Source: Campylobacter estrildidarum (GTDB taxonomy: Bacteria > Campylobacterota > Campylobacteria > Campylobacterales > Campylobacteraceae). From it: a stretch of 64,000 bases of DNA. The translations under genes and the position numbers were made by a program. The stretch's first letter is position 1. The number at the start of each line of letters is the position of its first letter. Positions 1 to 8,115 of the stretch are shown one piece after another. Where the stretch lies: contig NZ_NXLZ01000004.1 of assembly GCF_005406205.1 (NCBI RefSeq), positions 62,001-126,000 on the forward strand, given 5' to 3'. The notes under the pieces are model-generated. The model was not told the origin of the DNA and ran no database searches. It saw only the letters and a program-made list of their open reading frames with translations.

Positions 1-135
1 TTTTAAGCTATAAATGAAATTAGCAAAGCCGCTAATCATTCCACTAGCTTGTCCTTGGGAATTTTTAAAACCTTTTAAAGCATAAAAAAGTCTAAAAAAA
101 AAGCCAAAAGTATCTATAATGGTTAAAGTTTTCAA
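1..135 (-). CDS. polA: DNA polymerase I, N-terminal fragment (cut by window start)
   Basis: Only the first 45 codons lie in the window; the gene continues to the left. The peptide begins MKTLTIIDTFGFFFRLFYAL and continues with SGMISGFANFIYSLK. This is the start of the 5'-3' exonuclease (FEN-like) domain of bacterial DNA polymerase I, with the metal-binding Asp of the IDTFGFFFR motif at residue 8. The start codon is TTG (CAA on the plus strand at 133-135), behind a weak AAAGAGAAA ribosome-binding stretch; no ATG is available in this frame upstream. PolA fills gaps in excision repair and lagging-strand synthesis. In C. jejuni polA also sits just upstream of the uvrA region. The identification rests on the N-terminal motif only. 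Confidence 0.85.
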   Translation of the reverse strand, partial: MKTLTIIDTFGFFFRLFYALKGFKNSQGQASGMISGFANFIYSLK

Positions 136-203
136 GATTTTTCTCTTTGTTTGAAATTTAAATTTTCGTATTATGTCAATTTTTATATTAAAAACTTATG
201 ATT

Positions 204-647
204 TTAAAAATAACTTGATAGAAAAATTATAAAAATATAACGGCTTAATTTTCCAAGTAAAATAAAAAAGACGCTTTTAAAAAAAGGATATTTGGCAAAA
301 CCTAGTCCAAGTGCAAAAATATCACCGACCAAAGGTAAAAAAGTAAAAAAAGCAAAAAAGGCACCAAATTTAAAAAAATTTGTATCCCATTTTTCAAGTT
401 TTTTTAAAGATTTTTTAAAATATTTTTCTAAAATTTTTTTCTTACCCAAAAAGGCTAAGCTATAGGTGCTTAAACTTCCTAAAGTATTACCTAAAGTAGC
501 TATTATCAGCACAAGTGTTGGGTTGAAATTGAGTTTTGTAAAACCCAAGACAAAAGCTTCGCTTGCTAAAGGCAAAAGAGTGCTTGAAAGAAAACACACT
601 ATAAAAAGTCCTAGATAACTTACATTGCTATATAAAAAATCAAACAT
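204..647 (-). CDS. VTT-domain (YqaA/DedA-like) inner membrane protein
   Basis: A 147-residue, strongly hydrophobic protein with about four membrane segments (roughly residues 8-30, 40-64, 92-118 and 124-145). A Lys-rich cytoplasmic loop (about 68-88, KKKILEKYFKK) separates the two halves. The pattern P-x-x-SEA near residue 26 and the G-x-x-LG-x-x-xTY stretch near residue 55 fit the small YqaA branch of the VTT/SNARE-associated family. Larger DedA relatives have been implicated in lipid flipping and membrane homeostasis; the function of this one is not known. It ends 68 bp before the polA start and is divergent from dba across a 158-bp AT-rich gap. Family assignment is by pattern and hydropathy, so moderate confidence. 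Confidence 0.65.
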   Translation of the reverse strand: MFDFLYSNVSYLGLFIVCFLSSTLLPLASEAFVLGFTKLNFNPTLVLIIATLGNTLGSLSTYSLAFLGKKKILEKYFKKSLKKLEKWDTNFFKFGAFFAFFTFLPLVGDIFALGLGFAKYPFFKSVFFILLGKLSRYIFIIFLSSYF

Positions 648-769
648 ATATCGATTAAATCCTTATAATTTAAGCTGATATTATAATAAAAATTATTTAA
701 ACCTATTAATTTTTATAAAAATTAGTTTTATATTAAAAAATTATAATTTTTATTTAATTTTTATTTTTA

Positions 770-775
770 TATAAT
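770..775 (+). promoter_or_regulatory. candidate -10 box for dba-dsbI
   Basis: A perfect TATAAT lies 30 nt before the dba ATG and 18 nt before its AAGGAG ribosome-binding site (794-799). It follows a long T/A-rich stretch, the usual form of a Campylobacter sigma-70 promoter, which lacks a strict -35. In C. jejuni the dba-dsbI operon is reported to be iron- and Fur-dependent; the AT-rich stretch at 735-770 could hold such a site but I cannot define one. Confidence 0.45.
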
Positions 776-805
776 TCATTTTATAGTTTTTAAAAGGAGT
801 TAATT

Positions 806-973
806 ATGGAATTTACCATACTTATTTTATTAGCAATTTCTATATTATTAATACTAATTAAACCTGAAAAGGAGAAATTAGTTTTTAGTATTTTTCTTAT
901 AGGTGCTTGTTTAAATTATTTTATGTACCTAATAGCTAGTTTCGATTCTATTATTCCAAGCGGTAATTGGTAA
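806..973 (+). CDS. dba: Dba, small membrane protein coupled to DsbI
   Basis: A 55-residue protein beginning MEFTILILLAISILLIL and ending SIIPSGNW. It has two hydrophobic segments (about residues 2-18 and 26-45) separated by KPEKEK. It has an AAGGAG ribosome-binding site six bases before the ATG, and its stop codon overlaps the GGAG site of dsbI 12 nt upstream of that gene's start. Size, topology and position match Dba of C. jejuni, the small protein encoded upstream of dsbI, where translation of dsbI is known to be coupled to dba. The biochemical role of Dba is not established. Confidence 0.75.
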   Translation: MEFTILILLAISILLILIKPEKEKLVFSIFLIGACLNYFMYLIASFDSIIPSGNW

Positions 974-985
974 GGAGCGGGCCAA

Positions 986-2581
986 ATGAATACTTATTTA
1001 AATAAAAACGATCAGTATTTTTATTTGTTTATGACAACTGCAGTATTGCTTATACTTGCTATCCCTGTTGGATTTGCTAATATATATTTAGGATATTTTC
1101 ACAACGAATCTCCTTGTACTCTTTGTTGGTTTGAACGTATAGGAATGGTAATTATAGGTGTTTTAGGAATGTTCATTTTACGCTACGGTCCACAAATAAA
1201 ATATATAGTTTGTGTTTTTTTGTTTGCATCTTATGGAATTTATATGGGAATTCGTCATACTTCTAGTTGGTGGCAAAGAGATGTAGGTATAGGACTTGGA
1301 GATAAACTTGTAGGAGCTCACACTTACACTTGGGCTGTTGTTGTTTATTGGTGTGTTGTAGTTGTTATGGGATTATCCCTTCTTTTTATACGTAAAAAAA
1401 GCTCGATGATGCAAGATTTAGCAAATGAAAAAATAGAACCAAAGCCTTTAAGCTTTTATTCAAAGGTTGTATTTACAATTTCTTTTATAGTAGTTTGTTC
1501 TAATGCTTTTCAGGCTTTAATTATTAATGGAATTCCTCCATTTACTGGAAAATCAAATCCTGATCGTTTGACTTTTGATATGTCGATTATGACAAAAACT
1601 TGGACAACTGAAGTTTGGAGTAGATTGGCTAAATTTAATCTTTTAGGTAAAAATGTTCCAGAAAGTGTATTTATCAAAGATTTAAATGAACCAAAAAATT
1701 TAATTTTTGAAAGAGATAGTTCTAAAGGCGCCTTTGAAATCAATAAGAGCATTATATCTCTTAATCATAATTATGAAATTACCATCCCAGAATTAAGTCA
1801 ATTTCAATCAATTAATGCTATAGCTTATAATAAAAATAGTGATGAGTTTGCTTTAATAACTAATGAAATGGCTGTAGCTTATACTAAAGATTTTAACAAA
1901 TCAAGTAGTTTTGTTTTATTTGATAAAACCAATGGCAATGATATGAAGTATATAGTTGGTGCTACTTTTGTCGGTGATAAATTGATTATAGGAGCTTTTA
2001 ATAAAACTTTTAGTGGAACTCAAAAAGTTTCTAAAGAAGTGAAAATTGATCCTATGCTCGAATGGCAAGCGTTTAAGCAAACTAGTGGATCTATTATGCC
2101 GGCATTTTTTTCACATAAAGAAGGATGGTATGAACCTTCAAGAAAATATATTTTAACCATAAGAGCTAAGCAAAATTACGTCCATTCTTACACTAATGAT
2201 GGTGATTTTTTATATCTTATTACAGTTCCAAATCAGTTTAGTCCTAAACTTATATTATCTTATGCAAGCACAAAAGATTATCTTTTGAGTGGAGAGTCTG
2301 TCTTGGGTGTGGATAAAAATTTAAAGCTTAAAAAAGATAGGAACATTAATGATTATTATATTGTTGCAACGGATGTAGTTGGAGATAAAATGCTAGCTTT
2401 AAGTTTGCGTTATAGCACCATGCTTGTGATTGATTATAAGAATGCTAAAATTATAGATGCATATACAATAAATGGACTTGAAAATCCAAAATCTATGGCT
2501 GTAAAAAATGATATCATTTATATTTTAGATCGCACAAATGATCATAAAGATATTATTAAAACTTACAAAAATCCTTTGTAA
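986..2581 (+). CDS. dsbI: DsbI, DsbB-family disulfide oxidoreductase fused to a periplasmic beta-propeller-like domain
   Basis: The N-terminal 180 residues carry about five membrane helices and the quinone-linked CxxC motif ESPCTLCWFER (Cys44, Cys47) typical of DsbB/DsbI proteins, which reoxidise periplasmic thiol oxidases. After the helix near residues 160-178, residues about 190-531 form a long region with repeated blade-like stretches such as NSDEFALITNEMAVAYT, KLIIGAFNKT and GDKMLALSLR. This suggests a beta-propeller domain in the periplasm, as described for the long epsilonproteobacterial DsbI. At 531 residues it is slightly longer than C. jejuni DsbI (about 508). The GGAG site lies across the dba stop codon, consistent with translational coupling. 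A stem-loop follows directly at 2590-2614. Confidence 0.85.
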   Translation: MNTYLNKNDQYFYLFMTTAVLLILAIPVGFANIYLGYFHNESPCTLCWFERIGMVIIGVLGMFILRYGPQIKYIVCVFLFASYGIYMGIRHTSSWWQRDVGIGLGDKLVGAHTYTWAVVVYWCVVVVMGLSLLFIRKKSSMMQDLANEKIEPKPLSFYSKVVFTISFIVVCSNAFQALIINGIPPFTGKSNPDRLTFDMSIMTKTWTTEVWSRLAKFNLLGKNVPESVFIKDLNEPKNLIFERDSSKGAFEINKSIISLNHNYEITIPELSQFQSINAIAYNKNSDEFALITNEMAVAYTKDFNKSSSFVLFDKTNGNDMKYIVGATFVGDKLIIGAFNKTFSGTQKVSKEVKIDPMLEWQAFKQTSGSIMPAFFSHKEGWYEPSRKYILTIRAKQNYVHSYTNDGDFLYLITVPNQFSPKLILSYASTKDYLLSGESVLGVDKNLKLKKDRNINDYYIVATDVVGDKMLALSLRYSTMLVIDYKNAKIIDAYTINGLENPKSMAVKNDIIYILDRTNDHKDIIKTYKNPL

Positions 2582-2589
2582 ATTTTAAT

Positions 2590-2614
2590 CCTACCATTAA
2601 ATTTTAATGGTAGG
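2590..2614 (+). terminator. palindrome / probable terminator after dsbI
   Basis: CCTACCATTAAA at 2590-2601 and its exact complement TTTAATGGTAGG at 2603-2614 are separated by one base, giving a 12-bp inverted repeat that can fold as a 10-bp stem with a five-base loop. It starts 9 nt after the dsbI stop. The tail (GTAATTATAATTT) is AT-rich but not a clean T run, so it may be a weak terminator or an RNA-stabilising end. Confidence 0.55.
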
Positions 2615-2729
2615 GTAATTATAATTTGAGTCAAAACGAAGAAGATAAAGTAGATTTTTAACATTTTAAAATCATTTTTTAAATTTCAAACCTTTAAATT
2701 TGTCATTTTTTCTTTAAGCAATAAATTGA

Positions 2730-3272
2730 TTATAGTTTCTTTAAAATTTTATACCTTTCAAAGGCATAAGCAAAACTAAGAAAATGTAAAGCAAGAAAAA
2801 GAAATAAAAAGCTTGGTTGAACAAAAAATATAGAAAATAGAAATGATAAAACTATACACAAAAACGCAAAGAAAAAGGATATTTTTACTTCTTTAAAAGC
2901 GAAGCAAGGGAGAGTGAAAATAGAAAATAAAAGATAAAAAATAAAGTCAAAATTGTCAAAAATAAAAATTTATTTTCTAGAAGAAAAAAGATGTGATCAA
3001 GCTTATAACAGTGAATAAAAAATAAATTAATTTTATTAGAGGAAAATAAAAAATGTATTTTATCATCATAAAAATAAAGGCAAAAGCTATATAAAAGCAA
3101 GAAAAAAGCCATATAAACGTACTACTGATATAAAGAAATTCGCTAGAAACTTCGGTTAAACTTTGCACTCCTTCATAAAAAAACACATAAATAAAATTAA
3201 ATAAAGCACAAAAAATGTATAACAACTTAGTTTTTTAATCTTAAAAAATGCTATTTTTTGCACTTGTGTCAT
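2730..3272 (-). pseudogene. frameshifted integral membrane protein gene downstream of uvrA
   Basis: Reading leftward from an ATG at 3272, one base after the uvrA stop, the frame gives MTQVQKIAFFKIKKLSCYTF. It breaks at the T7 run at about 3189-3196. The protein continues in a second frame (FEGVQSLTEVSSEFLYISSTF...), in a third from about 3112 to 2885 (HCYKLDHIFFLLENKFLF), and returns to the first frame for KEVKISFFFAFLCIVLSFLF to a TAA at 2730-2732, ending FERYKILKKL. All four pieces are hydrophobic and join into a membrane protein of about 180 residues. Each of the three shifts is what a one-base deletion would produce. It occupies the position of the integral membrane gene after uvrA in C. 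jejuni (Cj0341c, from memory). Function unknown. Homopolymer sequencing errors are the main alternative. Confidence 0.6.
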
Positions 3273-3273
3273 T

Positions 3274-6096
3274 TTAAGCTTTTACATTTTTAAGTTCTAA
3301 GTCTAGATAATATCCAGTATAAGATCCCGTTTTTTTATGATCTTTAGCTACTTTTTCTACACTTCCTGTGCTAATTATTTTTCCACCCTTTATTCCACCT
3401 TCTGGACCCATATCGATAATATAATCAGCATTTTTAATAACGTCTAAATTATGTTCTATTACAAAAACGGAATTTTTAAGATCAACTAAATGCTGTAAAA
3501 CAGAAATGAGTTTATTAACATCTTCAAAATGAAGTCCAGTTGTAGGTTCATCAAGGATATAAAGTGTTTTTCCAGTATCGCTTCTGCTTAATTCTTTGGC
3601 AAGTTTGATTCTTTGGGCTTCCCCGCCACTTAAAGTTGTAGCGTTTTGTCCTAAAGTAAGATAATCAAGTCCTACTTTAACTAAAGTTTCTAATTTTTGA
3701 CGAATTTTTGGCACTGAAGCAAAAAATTCATTTGCCTCTAAAACACTCATATTTAATACTTCGCTTATATTTTTACCCTTATATTTAATTTCTAAAGTAG
3801 CATCGTTATAACGCTTGCCATGGCAAGTATCGCAAACTACCATTACATCGGGTAAAAAATGCATTTCTATTTTGATTTCTCCATCGCCACTGCATTTTTC
3901 GCAACGCCCTCCTTTGACATTAAAAGAAAAACGCCCTGCTTTATAGCCACGCATTTTTGCTTCTTTGGTAGCAGCGAAAAGATTTCTTATTTCATCCATA
4001 GCTCCTGTATAAGTAGCGGGATTGGAACGCGGTGTTCTTCCTATAGGACTTTGATCAAGATAAATCACTTTGTCTAATTTATCAAGCCCTTCTATTTCTA
4101 CCCCACCAAGTTTTTTAACCTTTTTAGCGCGGTTTAATTCTTCTTGGGCAAAAGGCAAAAGGGTTTGAAGTATAAGAGAGCTTTTTCCTGATCCTGAAAC
4201 GCCGGTAATGGCAACTAAATTTTGCAAAGGAAATTTAACGCTTAAATTTTTAATATTGTTAATATTAACATTTTTAAGTTCTAGCCACTCTTTTTGTTTT
4301 CTATTATGAAGTTGTGAAATTTGTTTTTTTCCATTCATATAAAGTGCGGTTTCACTTTTGCTTTTTAAAAGTTCTTTATAAGTTCCAGCGAAAACAACTT
4401 CTCCGCCAAATTTTCCTGCTTTTGGGCCAATATCTACTATAAAATCCGCTTCTTCAATAGTCATTTTATCGTGTTCTACAACGATTAAAGTATTGCCTTT
4501 TTGTTGCAAATTTCTTAAAGTTTTGATAAGTTTTGCTGTATCTCTTTCATGAAGTCCAATGCTTGGTTCATCTAAGACATACATAACCCCACTTAAGCCA
4601 CTACCTATTTGAGAAGCAATGCGAATTCTTTGAGCTTCCCCTCCGCTGATAGTTCTTGCATCACGTCCCAAAGAGAGATAACCAAGACCCACATCATATA
4701 AAAAGAAAAGTCTTTCGTTGATTTCTTTTAATATAGGTTTTGCAATAAGTTTTTGTTGTTTGCTTAGATAAGAAAAATTTTTTTCATTTGAAAAAAAGGT
4801 TGTAGTATCTTCTATACTCATATCTAAAATTTCACCTAAATCTTTTTTGGCTACACGCACAGCCAAACTTTCAGGTTTTAAACGGTGTCCTTGGCAATCT
4901 TTACAGATTTTTTCACTCATATATTCACCCAAGTCTTTTTCGTCTTTTAGCATTTCATAAGCTATTTTGACTACACCCTCAAAAGTGCGTTTTAAGCGAT
5001 TTCTTTTCCAAAAAAATTCTATAGTTTTTGCGTTACCATACAATATAAGACGTTTTTCTTCTTCACTAAGTTCTACAAAAGGTTTTTTAATAGAAATTTC
5101 ATTTTGTTCGCAAAAGGCAATTAAAAATTTGTAATAATAACTTTTGTTAAAGCCATACATAATTTTTATAGCACCATTTTCTATGCTTAAATTTTCATCA
5201 ATAATTTTCTTCATATCTAAAGTATAGCGAATTCCTAATCCATCGCAAGCTTCGCAAGCGCCTTTTGGAGAATTAAATGAAAAACTTAAAGGCTCTAATG
5301 GAACGAAAGAAATTTTACAATTAAAACAGGCTGAATGTTCGCTATAGTGATAATGCTTATTAAGTCCTACTTCTTCGTGGTTTAAAACTTCAATTTCTAT
5401 TTCACCAAAACTTTCTTCTAGGCCTTTTTCGATGTCGCTTGCAAGACGTGAGAGTAAATCTTCTCTAATTTCAAGACGATCAATAACTAGTTTTATAGTA
5501 TGTTTTTTTGTTTTTGCAAGTTCTATGTCTTCATCAAGTCTAACTAAAACTCCGTCAATTTGTGCTCTTACATAACCTTTATTGCGTAAATTTTCAAGTA
5601 AATCTATATAAGTTCCTTTCTTTTCTCTCACCAAAGGTGCGTAAATAATGATTTTTGCCCCTTGTGGAAATTTTAAAATTTCATTGACTATATCATTAGC
5701 ACTCATAGATGAAATTTTTTGACCACATTGGTGACAATGTTGCACACCCACTCTTGCATATAAAAGCCTTAAATAATCATAAATTTCAGTAATAGTTCCA
5801 ACGGTTGAACGTGGGTTTTTAGAAGTAGTTTTTTGATCGATTGCAATGGCTGGGGTTAAGCCCTCTATTTTATCTACATCCGGTTTACCTACTTTGTCTA
5901 AAAATTGCCTTGCGTAAGCACTTAAACTTTCTATATAACGACGTTGTCCTTCTGCATAAAGTGTTCCAAAGGCAAGAGTGGATTTTCCACTACCACTAAG
6001 TCCTGTAAAAACAATAAGTTTATTTTTAGGAATTTCAAGATCAATATTTTTTAAATTATTTTCTTTAGCACCTATAATTTTGATTTTATCATTCAT
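3274..6096 (-). CDS. uvrA: UvrA, excinuclease ABC subunit A
   Basis: Full-length UvrA of 940 residues, the damage-sensing ATPase of nucleotide excision repair that loads UvrB. Seen in order: Walker A GLSGSGKS (residues 32-39); a CxxC zinc-binding pair HSACFNC with ACEACDGLG; the ABC signature TISGGEAQR; a Walker B with VLDEPSIGLH; the second Walker A GVSGSGKSS (about residue 632); the C-terminal zinc module CEKCSGDG...CDTCHG that contacts DNA; the second signature TLSGGEAQR; and LDEPTTGLH. The start follows a TAGGAAAAG stretch. The neighbour on the 3' side is the broken membrane gene, one base away, so the two were probably co-transcribed. Confidence 0.97.
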   Translation of the reverse strand: MNDKIKIIGAKENNLKNIDLEIPKNKLIVFTGLSGSGKSTLAFGTLYAEGQRRYIESLSAYARQFLDKVGKPDVDKIEGLTPAIAIDQKTTSKNPRSTVGTITEIYDYLRLLYARVGVQHCHQCGQKISSMSANDIVNEILKFPQGAKIIIYAPLVREKKGTYIDLLENLRNKGYVRAQIDGVLVRLDEDIELAKTKKHTIKLVIDRLEIREDLLSRLASDIEKGLEESFGEIEIEVLNHEEVGLNKHYHYSEHSACFNCKISFVPLEPLSFSFNSPKGACEACDGLGIRYTLDMKKIIDENLSIENGAIKIMYGFNKSYYYKFLIAFCEQNEISIKKPFVELSEEEKRLILYGNAKTIEFFWKRNRLKRTFEGVVKIAYEMLKDEKDLGEYMSEKICKDCQGHRLKPESLAVRVAKKDLGEILDMSIEDTTTFFSNEKNFSYLSKQQKLIAKPILKEINERLFFLYDVGLGYLSLGRDARTISGGEAQRIRIASQIGSGLSGVMYVLDEPSIGLHERDTAKLIKTLRNLQQKGNTLIVVEHDKMTIEEADFIVDIGPKAGKFGGEVVFAGTYKELLKSKSETALYMNGKKQISQLHNRKQKEWLELKNVNINNIKNLSVKFPLQNLVAITGVSGSGKSSLILQTLLPFAQEELNRAKKVKKLGGVEIEGLDKLDKVIYLDQSPIGRTPRSNPATYTGAMDEIRNLFAATKEAKMRGYKAGRFSFNVKGGRCEKCSGDGEIKIEMHFLPDVMVVCDTCHGKRYNDATLEIKYKGKNISEVLNMSVLEANEFFASVPKIRQKLETLVKVGLDYLTLGQNATTLSGGEAQRIKLAKELSRSDTGKTLYILDEPTTGLHFEDVNKLISVLQHLVDLKNSVFVIEHNLDVIKNADYIIDMGPEGGIKGGKIISTGSVEKVAKDHKKTGSYTGYYLDLELKNVKA

Positions 6097-6151
6097 AGCT
6101 TTTCCTAGAAAATTTATACTAAATAAATTAAAATTTTAACATAATTTTTAA

Positions 6152-6937
6152 TTAAAAGCTTATAATCCCAAGTTTTTTTAGTAAAGAATGTGTTGTTCCA
6201 AATATTGATAGAGCATAAATACAAAGTAAAATTTTTCTATGGGAAGAAATTTGCATTTTTTCAATAATTTTTATACCTATAAAAACTCCAATCATAGAGG
6301 CAATACCTACAATAATACCTTTATGAATTACTACATGATCGATAACTCCTGAATTTGATAGAGATAAAACCCCAGAAATGGAAGCAAAAATAACAAAAAA
6401 TAAAGATAAAGAAACTACTTTTTTACTATCATACCCTAAAAAATAAGCTAAAATTGGAGCAATTAAAAGTCCTCCACCTATACCTAAAGAGATCGCAAAA
6501 ATTCCAGTAAAAGCTCCAGCTATAAATAAAATAATATTTTTTTGCAAAACACTTCTTTCACTTTTAACAGTGTTTTCTTTAACACCAAAGGCGTATTTAA
6601 TAAAAAAAATACAACTTACACATAAAAAGATTGCAGTTAGACTAATGTCATTTAAAAATTTTAAAAGTATCCCGCTAAAACTTGCCCCTAAAAGCCCACC
6701 AAGTCCTATAAAAATACCATCTTTAATATTTAAATTTTTCTTTTTATAGTTAATATAAGATCCAAAAATTGCTGCAAAAATCATTTGCAAGATTGAAATT
6801 CCAATCGCATGATGAGAACTCTCGTTTAAAACAAGCATTGCAGGAACAATAACCATACCCCCACCTATACCAAAAAGACCCGAAGTTATACCTGAAAATA
6901 TGCCTATTAATAAATACGGTAGATCTGTAAGATTCAT
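6152..6937 (-). CDS. TauE/SafE (TSUP) family permease
   Basis: About 261 residues with eight predicted membrane segments arranged as two repeats. Each repeat carries a glycine-rich motif: GLFGIGGGMVIVPAML near the N-terminus and SLGIGGGLLIAPILAYFLG after residue 155. This duplicated GIGGG motif is the hallmark of TSUP permeases, which export sulfite, sulfoacetate or related organosulfur anions in characterised members; the substrate here cannot be read from sequence. I chose the ATG at 6937 because AGGAAA lies seven bases before it; an in-frame TTG at 6952 would add five residues without a better site. It stands alone between uvrA and a gene-free interval. Confidence 0.85.
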   Translation of the reverse strand: MNLTDLPYLLIGIFSGITSGLFGIGGGMVIVPAMLVLNESSHHAIGISILQMIFAAIFGSYINYKKKNLNIKDGIFIGLGGLLGASFSGILLKFLNDISLTAIFLCVSCIFFIKYAFGVKENTVKSERSVLQKNIILFIAGAFTGIFAISLGIGGGLLIAPILAYFLGYDSKKVVSLSLFFVIFASISGVLSLSNSGVIDHVVIHKGIIVGIASMIGVFIGIKIIEKMQISSHRKILLCIYALSIFGTTHSLLKKLGIISF

Positions 6938-7371
6938 ATTTTTTCCTAACAAAATATTTAATTGATTTTTAGTTGAAAATATTTTATCTCATTAATCTTA
7001 AGTATTGTCTTAGGTTTAAAAAAGAATCACAATGAAATTTCTTTTATAGAATGAACTAAAGGGGTTTTAAATTAATTAAAATTTTATTAAATTCATTGGT
7101 TTTAATATTTTGTAAAGAACATGAAAGTTTTTAAAATCAATACTTTTGTTGCAAAATTTATATTAATTTAAAAAATTATTTTTATAAATATAATTGAAAT
7201 AATTAAGAGATTTTAGTTTTTGCTTTTATAGATTAAGTACTCCATAAGGAGAATTTAGATAAATTGAGTTGTATAGAATTTTTAGATTAAAATGATTTGA
7301 TAATTTAATTATTGAAATTTTTTAAGTAGTTTTGATTTAAAGATAAATATAAGTTTTGTTGCAATTTTTTA
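6938..7371. other. gene-free interval upstream of the flagellar switch operon
   Basis: About 430 bp with no credible coding frame on either strand. It is very AT-rich, with a TATAAT at 7189-7194 and a short inverted repeat CTCC-ATAA-GGAG at about 7239-7250. The phrase TTTTGTTGCAA occurs twice (about 7144-7154 and 7354-7364). No sigma-54 (GG-N10-GC) or sigma-28 motif was recognised before the switch operon. C. jejuni has trpE-trpD-trpF-trpB-trpA here (from memory). No recognisable remnant of those genes was seen. Confidence 0.6.
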
Positions 7372-7379
7372 GGGGGGGG
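7372..7379 (+). repeat. G8 homopolymer in the ribosome-binding region (candidate contingency tract)
   Basis: Eight consecutive G residues separated from the ATG at 7381 by a single T. In this AT-rich genome such a run is rare, and Campylobacter poly-G tracts of 8 or more are classic slipped-strand phase-variation sites. Here the tract is not in a reading frame: the in-frame upstream codons reach a TGA stop within about 50 nt with no alternative start. It therefore acts as, or displaces, the Shine-Dalgarno sequence. No other purine-rich site is present within 15 nt of the ATG. Confidence 0.75.
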
Positions 7380-7380
7380 T

Positions 7381-7806
7381 ATGTTAAAAACTCTCGAATA
7401 TTCTATTACGCATTTTTGTGAGCATATTTTACAAATTCATATTAATGCAGTTGAAGATATAAAAGGTGAGCTTTACGGATCAAGTATTTCTGTAATGAGA
7501 AAAAATGGTGGAGAATATAATTTTTATTTATTTTTTCCAGAAGAATTTTTAAAGTTAATTTCTAGAACTTTCATTGGAGATGAAGATTTTCAAGAAGATG
7601 ATAGATGCGATCTTGCCAAAGAGTGTGCTAATCAAATCATAGGATATACAAAAAAATTACTCAACGATGCTAAAGGAAGTGATGATGAGTATAAGATTGG
7701 TATTCCAGAGTATCTAGGTAAGATCGATTTTTCGACTATTGTTTTAGATGAGTCTTTAACGTATAGTTTTGATGATCATTGTTTTAGAATAGGATATTGT
7801 AAATAA
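7381..7806 (+). CDS. CheX-like chemotaxis phosphatase-family protein
   Basis: 141 residues with the CheX/CheC-type phosphatase motif E-x-x-N at Glu81-Asn84 in KECANQIIGYTKKLL, followed by the conserved Gly88. In characterised CheX and CheC proteins the Glu and Asn position water for removal of phosphate from CheY-P. The rest alternates beta and alpha (ISVMRKNGGEYNFYLFFPEEF; FSTIVLDESLTYSF), as in that fold. The stop codon abuts the fliN ATG with no gap, so the two are translated together and the product probably acts at the motor switch. Its ribosome-binding region is the G8 tract. The same gene precedes fliN in C. jejuni (Cj0350, from memory). Actual CheY-P phosphatase activity is inferred. 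Confidence 0.7.
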   Translation: MLKTLEYSITHFCEHILQIHINAVEDIKGELYGSSISVMRKNGGEYNFYLFFPEEFLKLISRTFIGDEDFQEDDRCDLAKECANQIIGYTKKLLNDAKGSDDEYKIGIPEYLGKIDFSTIVLDESLTYSFDDHCFRIGYCK

Positions 7807-8115
7807 ATGAGTAATGATATTGAATTTCAAGAATACCACGGACTTTTACAGTCTTATGAAGACATTTTGGATATTACTGTAGATTTTGTGAGCGAGCTTG
7901 GTACTACAAATATGAGCGTTGCTGAACTTCTAAGGTTAGAAGTTGGTTCTGTAATTGATCTTGAAAAGCCTGCTGGAGAGAGTGTTGAACTTTATCTTAA
8001 TAAACGTATTTTTGGCAAAGGTGAAGTTATGGTTTATGAAAAAAATTTAGCGATAAGAATTAATGAAATTTTAGATTCTAAAACCGTGCTTCAATATTTT
8101 AAAAAAGAAATTTAA
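7807..8115 (+). CDS. fliN: FliN, flagellar motor switch protein
   Basis: 102 residues with a full SpoA domain at the C-terminus (about residues 28-100: TVDFVSELGTTNMSVAELLRLEVGSVIDLEKPAGESVELYLNK, shown here only as its key run of positions), ending in the conserved NEILDSKTVLQYF-type helix. FliN forms the lower ring of the C-ring switch and docks the export ATPase complex. The ATG follows the CheX-like gene's stop without spacing, and the fliN TAA overlaps the next ATG (TAATG). All three genes therefore appear translationally coupled. Length is typical of a short, single-domain FliN. Confidence 0.93.
   Translation: MSNDIEFQEYHGLLQSYEDILDITVDFVSELGTTNMSVAELLRLEVGSVIDLEKPAGESVELYLNKRIFGKGEVMVYEKNLAIRINEILDSKTVLQYFKKEI

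Noticed and set aside
2627-2662. Short frame TTG...TAA giving SQNEEDKVDF, like a gene's C-terminal remnant
   Set aside because: Only about a dozen codons, no upstream continuation in frame; too short to support.
2885-3225. Two overlapping short hydrophobic reading frames as separate genes
   Set aside because: They are in the same direction in successive frames, neither has a ribosome-binding site, and together with flanking frames they form one membrane protein; treated as one pseudogene.
7144-7364. Two copies of TTTTGTTGCAA as sigma-54 -12 elements
   Set aside because: The required GG at -24 is missing at the proper distance in both.
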